Below are positions 19,593 to 29,853 of a stretch of DNA of 64,000 bases, one piece after another. The stretch is taken from NCBI GenBank assembly GCA_014649575.1, contig BMTH01000010.1, positions 62,001 to 126,000 of the forward strand, read 5' to 3'. Made by a program: the position numbers and the translations under genes. How positions within the stretch are numbered: position 1 is the first letter of the stretch; every line of letters begins with the position of its first letter. This DNA is from Streptomyces griseoincarnatus. Its GTDB lineage: Bacteria; Actinomycetota; Actinomycetes; Streptomycetales; Streptomycetaceae. The notes below the pieces were generated by a model that was not told the origin of the DNA, ran no database searches, and saw only the letters and a list, made by a program, of their open reading frames with translations.

Positions 19593-20786
19593 GTGACCGA
19601 GCGCGTCGTACTCGCCTACTCAGGCGGTCTGGACACCTCCGTCGCCATCGGCTGGATCGCCGAGGAGACGGGCGCCGAGGTCATCGCCGTTGCGGTCGAC
19701 GTCGGCCAGGGCGGCGAGGACCTGGACGTCATCCGCAAGCGCGCGCTCGCCTGCGGTGCCGTCGAGGCCGAGGTCGCGGACGCCAAGGACGAGTTCGCCG
19801 AGGAGTACTGCCTCCCGGCGATCAAGGCCAACGCCCTCTACATGGACCGCTACCCGCTGGTCTCCGCGCTGTCCCGGCCGACGATCGTCAAGCACCTCGT
19901 CGCCGCCGCGCAGAAGCACGGCGCCACCACCGTCGCCCACGGCTGTACCGGCAAGGGCAACGACCAGGTCCGCTTCGAGGCCGGCATCGTCGCCCTCGCC
20001 CCCGACCTGAAGTGCATCGCCCCGGTCCGCGACTACGCGATGACCCGGGACAAGGCCATCGCCTTCTGCGAGGCCAAGGGCCTGCCGATCGCCACCACCA
20101 AGAAGTCCCCGTACTCCATCGACCAGAACGTCTTCGGGCGCGCCGTCGAGACCGGCTTCCTCGAGGACATCTGGAACGCGCCCATCGAGGACGTCTACGA
20201 GTACACCCAGAACCCGGCCGTGGCCCGGGAGCCCGACGAGGTCGTCATCACCTTCAAGGAGGGCGTCCCGGTCGCCATCGACGGCAAGCCCGTCACCGTC
20301 CTCCAGGCGATCCAGCAGCTCAACGAGCGCGCCGGCGCCCAGGGCATCGGCCGGATCGACATGGTCGAGGACCGTCTCGTCGGCATCAAGTCCCGCGAGG
20401 TCTACGAGGCCCCCGGCGCGATCGCCCTGATCACCGCCCACCAGGAGCTGGAGAACGTCACGGTCGAGCGCGAGCTGGCCCGCTACAAGCGGCAGGTCGA
20501 GCAGCGCTGGGGCGAGCTGGTCTACGACGGCCAGTGGTTCTCCCCGCTGAAGCGCGCCCTGGACGGCTTCATCGCCGAGGCCAACCAGCACGTCAACGGC
20601 GACATCCGGATGACCCTGCACGGCGGCCGCGCCGTCGTCACCGGCCGGCGCTCGGAGTCGTCCCTGTACGACTTCAACCTGGCCACCTACGACACGGGCG
20701 ACACCTTCGACCAGGCCGCGGCCAAGGGCTTCATCGACATCTACAGCCTGTCGTCGAAGATCGCGGCCAAGCGCGACCTCGCCTGA
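19593..20786 (+). CDS. argG: Argininosuccinate synthase
   Basis: Condenses citrulline and aspartate with ATP to argininosuccinate. 397 residues from GTG 19593; the longer open frame upstream is antisense to the repeat-protein gene. The ATP-pyrophosphatase loop [14 protein letters not shown] is at residues 8-21. Also [32 protein letters not shown] and [18 protein letters not shown]. The length is normal for the type common in actinobacteria. It is followed after 103 bp by argH. Confidence 0.98.
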   Translation: MTERVVLAYSGGLDTSVAIGWIAEETGAEVIAVAVDVGQGGEDLDVIRKRALACGAVEAEVADAKDEFAEEYCLPAIKANALYMDRYPLVSALSRPTIVKHLVAAAQKHGATTVAHGCTGKGNDQVRFEAGIVALAPDLKCIAPVRDYAMTRDKAIAFCEAKGLPIATTKKSPYSIDQNVFGRAVETGFLEDIWNAPIEDVYEYTQNPAVAREPDEVVITFKEGVPVAIDGKPVTVLQAIQQLNERAGAQGIGRIDMVEDRLVGIKSREVYEAPGAIALITAHQELENVTVERELARYKRQVEQRWGELVYDGQWFSPLKRALDGFIAEANQHVNGDIRMTLHGGRAVVTGRRSESSLYDFNLATYDTGDTFDQAAAKGFIDIYSLSSKIAAKRDLA

Positions 20787-20820
20787 GCCGAAACACCTGA
20801 CGACCCCTCACACGCACTAG

Positions 20821-22320
<1,500 letters not shown>

Positions 22321-22330
22321 CGGAAACGCC

Positions 22331-22440
22331 CCCGAAGGGGCGCGGGGAACTGCGCGCTCAGCCCCGACGGCGCCGCACGGCACCGCGCCCCGGAGGAACC
22401 ACCCACCCTCAGGGGCGCGGGGAACTGCGCGAACAACCCC
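22331..22440 (+). repeat. Two REP-like elements after argH
   Basis: GAAGGGGCGCGGGGAACTGC at 22334-22353 with GCGCTCAGCCCC following, and AGGGGCGCGGGGAACTGCGC at 22411-22430 followed by GAACAACCCC. Each can fold as GGGGC...GCCCC around a central GCGC-rich part. Same element as near 13.8, 25.8 and 52.2 kb. The rest of the 232-bp interval before the aldo/keto reductase gene is unremarkable. Confidence 0.75.
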
Positions 22441-22552
22441 ACGCCGCCGCGCCCGCCCCCGCCTCGGCACGTCCCGAGCTCATAGTCGAGGCCGCGGCCA
22501 CAACGCGGGTTACGTTGGCACAGCCGTACCGGAGCCAACCGACGGAGCCGAC

Positions 22553-23530
22553 ATGCCCTTCTCCCGCCTGGCCACCGCCACCACCCCCACCGCCCACCTG
22601 GGCCTGGGCCTCGCCGCGGTGGGCCGCCCCGGCTACATCACCCTCGACCGAGCCGCCGACCTCGGAGAAGGCGACGACCGCACGGTCGAGAACCTCCGCA
22701 CCCGCACCCACGAACTCCTCGACGCCGCCTACGCCCAGGGCGTCCGTTACCTCGACGCGGCCCGCTCCTACGGCCGCAGCGAGGAGTTCCTCGCGGACTG
22801 GCTGAAGAGCCGCCCCGACGTCACCGACGTGGTCGTCGGCAGCAAGTGGGGCTACACCTACACCGCCGGCTGGACCACCGACGCGGAGCGTCACGAGGTC
22901 AAGGACCACTCCCTCGCCGCGTACGAACGCCAGCGCGCCGAGACGGAGGCGATCCTCGGCGACCGCCTGGACCTCTACCAGATCCACTCGGTCACCCCGG
23001 ACAGCCCGGCCCTGACCGACAAGGACCTGCACGCCCGCCTCGCCGAAGCGGCGGCGCAGGGCGTGACCGTCGGTTTCTCCACCAGCGGCCCCCGCCAGGC
23101 GGACGCGATCCGCGCGGCCCTCGCGGTCACCGTCGACGGAGAACCCCTGTTCCGCACCGTGCAGTCCACCTACAACATCCTGGAGACGTCCGCCGGCCCC
23201 GCGCTGGCCGAGGCGCACGACGCCGGACTCACGGTGATCGTGAAGGAGGGCATGGCCAACGGCCGCCTGGCCGCACCGCACGCCCCCGAGCCGCTGCGCG
23301 CGGTCGCCGAGGAAACGGGCCTGGGCTGCGACGCGGTCGCCCTCGCCGTCATCCTGCGTGAGCCGTGGGCGGGCGTCGTCCTGTCGGGCGCGGCGACGGT
23401 CGTCCAGCTGACCTCGAACCTGCACGCGGCGGCCGTCGACCTCACCGACGACCAGCTCGCCCGCCTGGCCCCGCTGACGGAGACACCTGAGGCGTACTGG
23501 CAGCACCGAGGGGCGCTGCCCTGGCACTAG
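22553..23530 (+). CDS. Aldo/keto reductase
   Basis: 325 residues, NAD(P)H-dependent carbonyl reductase fold. Catalytic tetrad visible: Asp and Tyr in YLDAARSYGRSEEF (about residues 64-77), Lys in VVGSKWGYTY (about 96-105), and His in YQIHSVTP (about 141-148). The C-terminal NADP-binding end is shortened (VVLSGAATVVQLTSNLHA). The protein is of the general AKR type; the substrate is unknown. It precedes the tetR-MFS pair by 80 bp on the same strand, but operators lie between, so it is probably separately transcribed. Confidence 0.9.
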   Translation: MPFSRLATATTPTAHLGLGLAAVGRPGYITLDRAADLGEGDDRTVENLRTRTHELLDAAYAQGVRYLDAARSYGRSEEFLADWLKSRPDVTDVVVGSKWGYTYTAGWTTDAERHEVKDHSLAAYERQRAETEAILGDRLDLYQIHSVTPDSPALTDKDLHARLAEAAAQGVTVGFSTSGPRQADAIRAALAVTVDGEPLFRTVQSTYNILETSAGPALAEAHDAGLTVIVKEGMANGRLAAPHAPEPLRAVAEETGLGCDAVALAVILREPWAGVVLSGAATVVQLTSNLHAAAVDLTDDQLARLAPLTETPEAYWQHRGALPWH

Positions 23531-23557
23531 CACGCCGCCCCGCGCACCCACCCATGA

Positions 23558-23593
23558 GACGTATACGTCATCAGTGAGACAAGTATGTCTCAC
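23558..23593 (+). promoter_or_regulatory. Two palindromic operators before the tetR gene
   Basis: GACGTATACGTC at 23558-23569 is a perfect 12-bp palindrome. GTGAGACA-AGTA-TGTCTCAC at 23574-23593 is a perfect 8-4-8 inverted repeat ending 18 bp before the tetR start. Both share GAGAC/GACGT half-site text. A dyad this close to the start is what an autoregulated TetR repressor would bind, controlling tetR and the coupled MFS gene. Confidence 0.65.
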
Positions 23594-23611
23594 ATGCGGT
23601 ACCGTCGTCTC

Positions 23612-24181
23612 ATGGCTGTCGACCGAGACCACGTGCTGCGCAGCGCCGCGGCCCTGCTGACCCGCAAATCCACCGCGACCATGGACGAGGTCGCCAAGGC
23701 CGCCGGGATCAGCCGCGCCACCCTGCACCGGCAGTTCGCCGGCCGGGACGCGCTGGTCCGCGCCCTCGAGGCGCTGGGCATCGCCGAGTGCGAGACAGCC
23801 CTCGCCGCCGCCCGCACCGACGAGGGCCCCGCCACCGACGCCGTACGGCGCCTGGTCGCCGAGATCGAGCCGCACGCGGGCCTGCTCGCCTTCCTCTACT
23901 CCGAGAACCAGCTCTTCGAAGGCGAGGAGCAGAACGAGGGCTGGGCGAGGATCGACGAGAGCGTCGCCGCGCTGTTCCGGCGCGGCCAGTCGAGCGGCGA
24001 GTTCCGTATCGACCTCACACCGGCCTGGCTCACCGAGGCCCTCTACGGCCTGCTCGCCTCCGCCGCCTGGGCGGTCGCCGAAGGCAGGGTCGCCCCCAAG
24101 GACTTCACCCACATGATCGTCGAGCTGCTGCTCGGCGGCGTACGACGCCCGGAAGAACCGGCGGCAAGGAAGGAATCATGA
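23612..24181 (+). CDS. TetR-family transcriptional regulator
   Basis: 189 residues from ATG 23612 (MAVDRDHVLRSAAALL). The open frame extends to 23585, inside the operator. The TetR-type HTH spans about residues 8-55: ATMDEVAKAAGISRATLHRQ then FAGRDALVRALE. The C-terminal helical domain (about 60-180) is the ligand and dimer part, with no recognisable ligand class. The stop overlaps the MFS start by 4 bp (ATGA), so regulator and pump are co-translated. The likely role is drug-responsive repression of the pump. Confidence 0.93.
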   Translation: MAVDRDHVLRSAAALLTRKSTATMDEVAKAAGISRATLHRQFAGRDALVRALEALGIAECETALAAARTDEGPATDAVRRLVAEIEPHAGLLAFLYSENQLFEGEEQNEGWARIDESVAALFRRGQSSGEFRIDLTPAWLTEALYGLLASAAWAVAEGRVAPKDFTHMIVELLLGGVRRPEEPAARKES

Positions 24182-25701
24182 CCAGCGCCATACGGACGGC
24201 AGGCCCGACCGAGGAGACGGCGCCCCGCCCCGGCCGCTGGCTCGCCCTGTCGGTCCTCGTGCTCGCCGTCCTGCTGGTGGCCGTCGACGCGACCGTCCTC
24301 GGCCTCGCCACCCCGTACATCAGCGAGGACCTCGCGCCCACCGGCTCCCAGCTGCTGTGGATCGGCGACGTGTACTCCTTCGTGCTCGCCGGACTGCTGG
24401 TGTCGATGGGCAGCCTCGGCGACCGCATCGGCCGCAAGCGGATCCTGCTGTACGGCGCCGCCGCGTTCGGCCTGATCTCCGTGCTGAACGCCTACGCGCA
24501 CACGCCCGAAGTGATGATCGCGGCGCGCGCCCTGCTCGGCGTCGCCGGGGCCACGCTGATGCCGGCCACCCTCGCACTGATCCGCAACCTCTTCCACGAC
24601 CCGCGCGAGCGGAGCCTCGCCATCGGCATCTGGGGCGCGACCGCCTCCGCGGGCACGGCGGTCGGACCGATCCTCGGCGGACTGCTCCTCGAACACTTCT
24701 GGTGGGGCTCGGTCTTCCTGATCAACCTGCCGGTCATGGCGGTCCTGGTGGTCGTCGGCATCAAGCTGCTTCCGGAGTCGCGCACCCCGGAGCCGGGCCC
24801 GTGGGACCTGCCCAGCGTGGCCCTGTCCCTCGCCGGCATGATCGGCGTGGTCTACGCGGTGAAGGAGACCGCGAGCCACGGTGCCGGCGCGCCCGCCCTC
24901 GCGGCGGGTCTGCTGGGCGCGACGGCCCTGTACCTGTTCGTCCGCCGTCAGCTGGCGCTCCCGAAGCCGCTGCTGGACATGCGGCTGTTCCGCAGCCGGG
25001 GCTTCAGCGGAGCGGTGCTCGCCGACCTCCTGACCGTGCTCGGCCTGTCGGGCCTGGTCTTCTTCCTCTCGCAGTACCTGCAACTGGTCCAGGGACGGCG
25101 TCCGTTCGAGGCGGGCCTCGCGGAACTTCCCGCCGCGATCGGCGCGGTGGTGGCCGGTCTGATCGCGGGCCGGACCGCCCGCCGCTTCTCGGTGCGCTCG
25201 GTCGTCGCCGGAGGCCTGGCCGCGATCGGCCTGGCCCTGGCCGCACTCACCGTCATCGGCCAGTCCACCGGCTATCCCTTGCTGGGCACGGCCCTCCTGA
25301 TGGTCGGTGCGGGCGCGGGCTTCTCGTTCACGGTGACGGCGGACGTGATCCTCTCGAGCGTCCCGAAGGAACAGGCGGGCGCGGCCTCAGCCGTCTCCGA
25401 AACGGCCTACGAACTGGGCGCGGCCCTGGGCATCGCGATCCTGGGCTCGATCGTCACAGGCGTCTACCGCGGCTTCCCCGCCCCGGAGGGCACGCCACCG
25501 TCCGCCCGCGAGTCCCTGGGCAGCGCGGTGGAAGCGGCAACGCACATGCCCACCGCCACCGCGGCCGCCATGCTCGACGCGGCCCGAGAGTCCTTCGTCA
25601 ACGGCCTCACCCTGGCAGCGGGAACAGGGGCAGCGGTCCTCCTCGCGGCCTCGGCGGCAGCATGGTTCATGCTGAAGGACCAACGACTCGACAACGCCTG
25701 A
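24178..25701 (+). CDS. MFS efflux transporter, DHA2 (14-helix) family
   Basis: 507 residues with about 14 membrane helices. MFS motif A: GDRIGRKRILLYG at about residues 81-93. Antiporter motif C-type segment: GIWGATASAGTAVGPILGG at about 150-168. Early WIGDVYSFVLAGLLV is typical of the drug:H+ antiporter-2 group (QacA/EmrB/SmvA-like). The ATG overlaps the tetR stop. Substrate unknown; such pumps commonly export cationic or amphipathic drugs. Confidence 0.93.
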   Translation: MTSAIRTAGPTEETAPRPGRWLALSVLVLAVLLVAVDATVLGLATPYISEDLAPTGSQLLWIGDVYSFVLAGLLVSMGSLGDRIGRKRILLYGAAAFGLISVLNAYAHTPEVMIAARALLGVAGATLMPATLALIRNLFHDPRERSLAIGIWGATASAGTAVGPILGGLLLEHFWWGSVFLINLPVMAVLVVVGIKLLPESRTPEPGPWDLPSVALSLAGMIGVVYAVKETASHGAGAPALAAGLLGATALYLFVRRQLALPKPLLDMRLFRSRGFSGAVLADLLTVLGLSGLVFFLSQYLQLVQGRRPFEAGLAELPAAIGAVVAGLIAGRTARRFSVRSVVAGGLAAIGLALAALTVIGQSTGYPLLGTALLMVGAGAGFSFTVTADVILSSVPKEQAGAASAVSETAYELGAALGIAILGSIVTGVYRGFPAPEGTPPSARESLGSAVEAATHMPTATAAAMLDAARESFVNGLTLAAGTGAAVLLAASAAAWFMLKDQRLDNA

Positions 25702-25890
25702 AGGGCCGCAGGGAACGGCGCGCTCAGCCCCCACCCACCCGCAGGGAACGCACCACGGTGACGGGAGCGCACCCAAGGGGGCGCGGGGAACTGCGCGAGA
25801 ACCCCCACCCACCCGCAGGGAACGCACATCGGTGACGCGAGCGCACCGATGGGGGCGCGGGTAACTGCGCGACAAGCCCCCACTCACCCG
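25702..25890 (+). repeat. Tandem ~74-bp intergenic repeat containing REP-like elements
   Basis: Units begin with CCACCCACCCGCAGGGAACG near 25731 and again near 25806; a third, shorter start (CCACTCACCCGCAGG) is at 25880. Within the units the REP-like core GGGGGCGCGGG(G/T)AACTGCGC recurs near 25778 and 25854, and a divergent core (GGCCGCAGGGAACGGCGCGC) precedes the first unit. No coding frame is convincing here. Confidence 0.75.
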
Positions 25891-25908
25891 CAGGTGTCCC
25901 ACAACGCC

Positions 25909-25946
25909 GGCGGGCGCCGGCGGCGCAAGCTCCGCCGGCGCCCGCC
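25909..25946. terminator. Strong bidirectional hairpin between MFS and plsC genes
   Basis: A perfect 15-bp stem, 25909-25923 with 25932-25946 (GGCGGGCGCCGGCGG / CCGCCGGCGCCCGCC), and an 8-nt loop. It serves the two convergent genes. Confidence 0.85.
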
Positions 25947-25967
25947 AAGAAGATGGCGTCGGCCTGA

Positions 25968-26705
25968 CTAGGCCGCCTCCTTCGCCTTGCTGGCATACAT
26001 GTCCACGTACTCCTGCCCCGACAACCGCATGACCTCAGTCATCACCGAGTCGGTGACCGCCCGCAGCACGTACCGGTCGCGGTCCATCCCCTCGTAGCGG
26101 GAGAACTCCATCGCCTCACCGAACCGGACGGTGACCCGCCCGGGGCGGGGCAGCCCCGCCCCGCCCGGCTGGAGCTTGTCCGTGCCGATCATCGCGAACG
26201 GCACCACCGGCGCGCCGGTCATCAGCGTCAGCCGGGCGATGCCGGTGCGGCCGCGGTAGAGGCGGCCGTCGGGGGAGCGGGTGCCCTCCGGGTAGATCCC
26301 GAAGACGTTGCCCTCCTCCAGCACCCGTCGCCCGGTCATCAGCGCGGCCACGCCGCCCCGCCCGCCGTCGCGGTCGACGGGGATCATGCCGACGCCGGTG
26401 AAGAACCACGCCATCAGCCGCCCCTTGAGGCCCTTGCCGGTGACGTACTCGTCCTTGCCGATGAAGAACACCTGCCGGTCGCAGACCAGCGGAAGGATCA
26501 TCGAGTCGATGAACGTCAGATGGTTGCCGGCCAGGATCACCGGACCGTCGCCCGGGATGTGCTCCGCACCCTCCACCCGTGGGCGGAACATCAGGCGCAT
26601 GATCGGACCGAGCACTGCCTTGATGAGCGCGAAGCGGGACAACGGGCCCTCCGGTGGGAAGCGGACGTCGACGAATGCCGTACGAGTCTGTGCAGGTGAG
26701 GACAT
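25968..26705 (-). CDS. 1-acyl-sn-glycerol-3-phosphate acyltransferase (PlsC-like)
   Basis: 245 residues, membrane-associated lysophosphatidic acid acyltransferase in phospholipid synthesis. Motif I NHLTFID (H-x4-D) is at about residues 77-83, motif III EGTRSPDGRLYRGRTGIARL with the Glu-Gly-Thr-Arg phosphate site, and motif IV VVPFAMIGTDKL. An N-terminal hydrophobic or amphipathic stretch (ALIKAVLGPIMRLMF) suits membrane binding. Convergent with the MFS gene and divergent from the glycerophosphodiesterase gene, a loose lipid-metabolism pairing. Confidence 0.92.
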   Translation of the reverse strand: MSSPAQTRTAFVDVRFPPEGPLSRFALIKAVLGPIMRLMFRPRVEGAEHIPGDGPVILAGNHLTFIDSMILPLVCDRQVFFIGKDEYVTGKGLKGRLMAWFFTGVGMIPVDRDGGRGGVAALMTGRRVLEEGNVFGIYPEGTRSPDGRLYRGRTGIARLTLMTGAPVVPFAMIGTDKLQPGGAGLPRPGRVTVRFGEAMEFSRYEGMDRDRYVLRAVTDSVMTEVMRLSGQEYVDMYASKAKEAA

Positions 26706-27054
26706 TACTCGCGGTCCGGGGAGTCGCGCACATCGGGCTCGGGGCAGTTAACCGAGGTCTTACGGACTCTTGACCCGGGTTCACCTGCGTGGCCGCGCCC
26801 GCGGGCGGCGCGCAACACGGCCGTCACGCTGTGACGCAGCTCGCCCGGATCCGTGCCCCGCACGGGTACCCGCACCCGTCGGCACGAACCGGACGTGCCG
26901 TCACATCCACACCGGATACGACAGATGTACGTCATCCGTAGGAGCGGCGTACGTCATGCGACACCACCCGAGTGTTCGGCGCGCGGTCTCCCGTACGTCA
27001 ACCGGGCGCACCTACGATCGGCCCGCACCGCACCAGCCGACACAGGAGGCGTTC
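26706..27054. other. 349-bp divergent promoter region between plsC-like and glpQ-like genes
   Basis: No gene is seen. It holds a repeated decamer GTACGTCAT(C/G) at about 26929-26938 and 26950-26959, and one GTTCACC heptamer at 26779-26785 that resembles half of a Streptomyces PHO box; a second copy in register is missing. The ribosome-binding site CAGGAGG for the downstream gene is at 27043-27049. Confidence 0.4.
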
Positions 27055-28233
27055 ATGGCGACACGGGAGTCGAACGAACAGGCGAGCGGGACCGGCCGAC
27101 GGGCCCTGCTGGGCGCGGCGGTCCTCGGCGCGGGCGGCACCGTCCTCGGGCTCGCCGGCACGGCCCACGCGGCCCGGAACCCCGGACCGGGGCACGGACG
27201 CGGCCGGGGCCTGGACAGCCTGCCCGTGCCGACGATCATCGGTCACCGCGGCGCCAGCGGGTACCGGCCCGAGCACACCTTCGGCTCGTACCAGCTCGCC
27301 CTCGACATGGGCGCCGACATCGTGGAGGCCGGCGACCTCGTCCCCACCAAGGACGGCCACCTCGTCTGCCGCCACGAACCGGAGATCGGCGGCACCACCG
27401 ACGTCGCCGGGCACCCCGAGTTCGCCGGCCGCCGCACCACCAAGACGCTGGACGGCACCGAGGTCACCGGCTGGTTCACCGAGGACTTCACGCTCGCCGA
27501 GCTCAAGCGGCTGCGCGCCGTGGAGCGCATCCCCGCCAACCGCCCGCACAACACCCTCTACAACGGCCGCTGGGAGATTCCCACCTTCGAGGAGGTGCTG
27601 CGCTGGCAGGACGAGCAGACCCGCAGGCGCGGCAAGCAGGTGTGGATCTACCCCGAGCTCAAGCACCCCACCTACTTCCGCAAGCTGGGCCTCGGCCTGG
27701 AGGAGCGGGTGGCGAAGATCCTGCGCCGCCACGGCAAGGACCGCAGGAACTCGCCGGTCATCCTCCAGTCGTTCGAGCCGACGGCCGTCCAGCGGATCGG
27801 CGAGCTGGTCGGCAACCCGCTCGTCGTCCTGCTCGACGCGGCGGGCACCCGCCCCTGGGACTTCACCGAGGCGGGCGACCCGCGCACCGTCGACGACCTG
27901 ATCACGCCGAAGGGCCTGAAGGAGATCGCCTCCTACGCGCAGGGCATCGGCCCCACCCTGAACCTGATCATCCCGCGTGACTCCGCGGGCCGGCTCACCG
28001 AGCCCACCACCCTGGTCCGGGACGCCCACCGCGCGGGGCTGATCCTGCACCCCTACACGCTGCGCAACGAGAACCCGTTCCTGCCCGCGGAGTTCCGCAA
28101 GGGCTCCGACCCCGACGCCTACGGCGACGTCTTCGGCGCCTACCGCGCCTACTTCGCCACCGGCATCGACGGCGTCTTCACCGACCACCCGGACACCGGG
28201 CTGCTGGCCCGCGAGGAGTTCGTCAACCGCTGA
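27055..28233 (+). CDS. Tat-exported glycerophosphodiester phosphodiesterase
   Basis: 392 residues from ATG 27055 (upstream open frame not supported). Twin-arginine signal GRRALLGAAVLGAGGTVLG at residues 14-32. GDPD domain with IGHRGASGYRPEHTFGSY at about residues 62-79 (HRG catalytic His) and VPTKDGHLVCRHEPEIGGTT at about 98-117, where the second His lies. The metal site Glu is within IVEAGDL. Closing TGIDGVFTDHPDTGL is family-typical. It frees glycerol-3-phosphate and alcohols from glycerophosphodiesters outside the cell, a phosphate and carbon scavenging role; relatives in Streptomyces are under PhoP control. Confidence 0.95.
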   Translation: MATRESNEQASGTGRRALLGAAVLGAGGTVLGLAGTAHAARNPGPGHGRGRGLDSLPVPTIIGHRGASGYRPEHTFGSYQLALDMGADIVEAGDLVPTKDGHLVCRHEPEIGGTTDVAGHPEFAGRRTTKTLDGTEVTGWFTEDFTLAELKRLRAVERIPANRPHNTLYNGRWEIPTFEEVLRWQDEQTRRRGKQVWIYPELKHPTYFRKLGLGLEERVAKILRRHGKDRRNSPVILQSFEPTAVQRIGELVGNPLVVLLDAAGTRPWDFTEAGDPRTVDDLITPKGLKEIASYAQGIGPTLNLIIPRDSAGRLTEPTTLVRDAHRAGLILHPYTLRNENPFLPAEFRKGSDPDAYGDVFGAYRAYFATGIDGVFTDHPDTGLLAREEFVNR

Positions 28234-28260
28234 CCCGCCGCGCCCCCAAGGGGTGAGGTA

Positions 28261-28294
28261 CGCGCGCCCCGGGCAACCCCGCCCGGGGCGCGCG
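28261..28294 (+). terminator. Strong hairpin after the glycerophosphodiesterase gene
   Basis: CGCGCGCCCCGGGC (28261-28274) pairs perfectly with GCCCGGGGCGCGCG (28281-28294), a 14-bp stem and 6-nt loop. It is only 13 bp before the GTG start of the next gene. Confidence 0.85.
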
Positions 28295-28307
28295 GGTCGT
28301 TGCGCAC

Positions 28308-28820
28308 GTGAGAACCCACGCGCTTCCCGCCGACGACCTGATCGCCCTGCTCGGTCCCCTCCTCGCCGCGGAGGCCGTCGCCGAGACCTCCGGCAGCGGC
28401 GCCGAACCGGGCGACCTGGAACAGGCGGTCTGGCTGCGCCTCCTCGAGCGGCTCCGCCGTGCCGGACCGCCCGCCGACCCGCCGCTCTGGCTGCGCCGCG
28501 CGATCCGCGCGGAGGCCCGTCGCATCCGCCGCACGGCCCGCCGCGAGACGGCGCTGACCTGCGAACCCGCCGACGCCGGCCGGCACGACCCGGAGCGGCT
28601 CGCGCTCGTCGCCGCTCACCGCCGCGCCCTGCGTGACGCGGTGCGCCGGCTCCCCGGCCGCTGCCCCGGTCTGCTCGCCGCGCTGCTGTCCCCGCACGAT
28701 CCGACATACCGGGAAATCGCAAGGGAGTTGGGTATCTCACAGGGCAGTCTCGGTCCGGAACGCTCCAGATGCCTGGGATGTCTGCGTCGTTTACTCGCGG
28801 CGGAGGTTGCGGCGGGCTGA
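28308..28820 (+). CDS. Sigma-factor-like protein with C-terminal region-4 HTH
   Basis: 170 residues from GTG 28308. The text reads like a short RNA polymerase sigma factor: a region-2-like helical part DLEQAVWLRLLERLRRAG (about residues 36-53), an Arg-rich linker, and a region-4 HTH, RALRDAVRRLPGRCPGLLAA then YREIARELGISQGSLGPERS (about residues 106-152). No ribosome-binding site is clear and the promoter must lie around the preceding hairpin. Codon 162 (28791-28793) is TTA, so translation should depend on the bldA tRNA. The promoter target is unknown; an alternative is a sigma-like DNA-binding regulator. Confidence 0.75.
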   Translation: MRTHALPADDLIALLGPLLAAEAVAETSGSGAEPGDLEQAVWLRLLERLRRAGPPADPPLWLRRAIRAEARRIRRTARRETALTCEPADAGRHDPERLALVAAHRRALRDAVRRLPGRCPGLLAALLSPHDPTYREIARELGISQGSLGPERSRCLGCLRRLLAAEVAAG

Positions 28821-28877
28821 GGACGGGGATAGGAGTGGGGGACAACAGGTGATCAGGTGAGCGGGAGGCGTGCGCAC

Positions 28878-29375
28878 ATGGGCATGAGCGTGACCATCTC
28901 TGCGGCGGCCGAGCAGGACGCGGAGCAGATCTTCAGGTTGCAGTACCTGTGCTTCCAGAGCGAAGCGGCCCTCTACGGCAACTACCGCATCGATCCCCTG
29001 ATCCAGACCCTCGACTCGGTCCGCGAGGAGGTCGTCCGGGACTGCGTGTTCGTCGCGCGCCTCGGTGACGAGATCGTCGGCTCGGTGCACGGCAGGATCA
29101 CCGAGGACGGCGCCGCCGCGATCGGCAAGCTCTGCGTCCACCCCCGCCTCCAGGGCCACGGCATCGGCGCCCGGCTCCTCAAGGCCGCCGAGGCCGCCCT
29201 CGCCGGCGAGCGCGGCGCCCGCACGTTCCGGCTGCACGCCGGTCACCGCAGCGAGAGCAACCTCAGCCTCTACAGCAAGGTCGGCTACCAGCGCGTGGGC
29301 ACGTCCCGCGGCGCCGACGGTGTACCGATGATCGTGCTGGAGAAGAAGGCGGAGACGTACGCGACGACCGCCTGA
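28878..29375 (+). CDS. GNAT-family N-acetyltransferase
   Basis: 165 residues from ATG 28878 with GGGAGG upstream at 28863-28868. Opens with MGMSVTISAAAEQDAEQIFR. Acetyl-CoA loop LQGHGIGARLLKAAE at about residues 91-105, following KLCVHPR (beta-4). Motif B NLSLYSKVGYQRVG at about 129-142. Single domain, no partner gene. Acceptor unknown. Confidence 0.9.
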   Translation: MGMSVTISAAAEQDAEQIFRLQYLCFQSEAALYGNYRIDPLIQTLDSVREEVVRDCVFVARLGDEIVGSVHGRITEDGAAAIGKLCVHPRLQGHGIGARLLKAAEAALAGERGARTFRLHAGHRSESNLSLYSKVGYQRVGTSRGADGVPMIVLEKKAETYATTA

Positions 29376-29397
29376 CCGTGACGGCGTGACAAGGAGC

Positions 29398-29421
29398 GGC
29401 CGCCCGGGCGGGCGGGCGGCC
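29398..29421. terminator. Hairpin between convergent genes
   Basis: GGCCGCCCG (29398-29406) pairs with CGGGCGGCC (29413-29421) around a 6-nt loop, between the GNAT gene and the opposing membrane-protein pair. Confidence 0.65.
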
Positions 29422-29423
29422 CG

Positions 29424-29852
29424 TCAGGTGGCCGGCTCCTGGGCGCGTGAACGGCGCAGCCAGTACACGGCGGTCAGCGGCAGCAGCACGGGGATGAAGA
29501 GGTAGCCCATCCCGTAGTCGGACCACACGGTGGCGTCGGGGAAGGCGGAGGGCTCCACCAGCGTCCAGGTGCCGACGGTCAGCACGCCCACCAGCTCGGC
29601 GGCGCAGCACACCAGCGCCGCCCTGCGGGCCTTCTCCCCGCCGCGCACCAGCGTGTACGTGATGAAGCCGTAGACCAGGCCGGCCAGCGCGGACAGCGTG
29701 TAGGCGAGCGGCGCCCGGTCGAACTCGGTGGCGATCTGGTAGGCCGAGCGCGACACGGCGCCCACCACCATCACCCCGTACAGCCAGACCAGCAGCAGTC
29801 CGGGGCCGCTCGCCAGCCGCGTCCGGTTCGGCCTCTCCTGTGTCGCGGTCAC
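29424..29852 (-). CDS. Small integral membrane protein (four helices)
   Basis: 142 residues from GTG 29852, one base after the stop of the preceding membrane-protein gene (TGAGGTG). Four hydrophobic helices at about residues 16-36, 49-68, 80-98 and 112-132, the last ending LRRSRA. Family not recognised beyond a Streptomyces integral membrane protein. No conserved charged residue in the membrane parts suggests a transporter. It pairs with the next gene as one coupled unit. Confidence 0.8.
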   Translation of the reverse strand: MTATQERPNRTRLASGPGLLLVWLYGVMVVGAVSRSAYQIATEFDRAPLAYTLSALAGLVYGFITYTLVRGGEKARRAALVCCAAELVGVLTVGTWTLVEPSAFPDATVWSDYGMGYLFIPVLLPLTAVYWLRRSRAQEPAT

Positions 29853-29853
29853 C

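Noticed and set aside
26779-26785. PHO box before the glycerophosphodiesterase gene
   Set aside because: Only one GTTCACC heptamer is present and it lies about 270 bp from the start; a real box needs direct repeats in 11-bp register.
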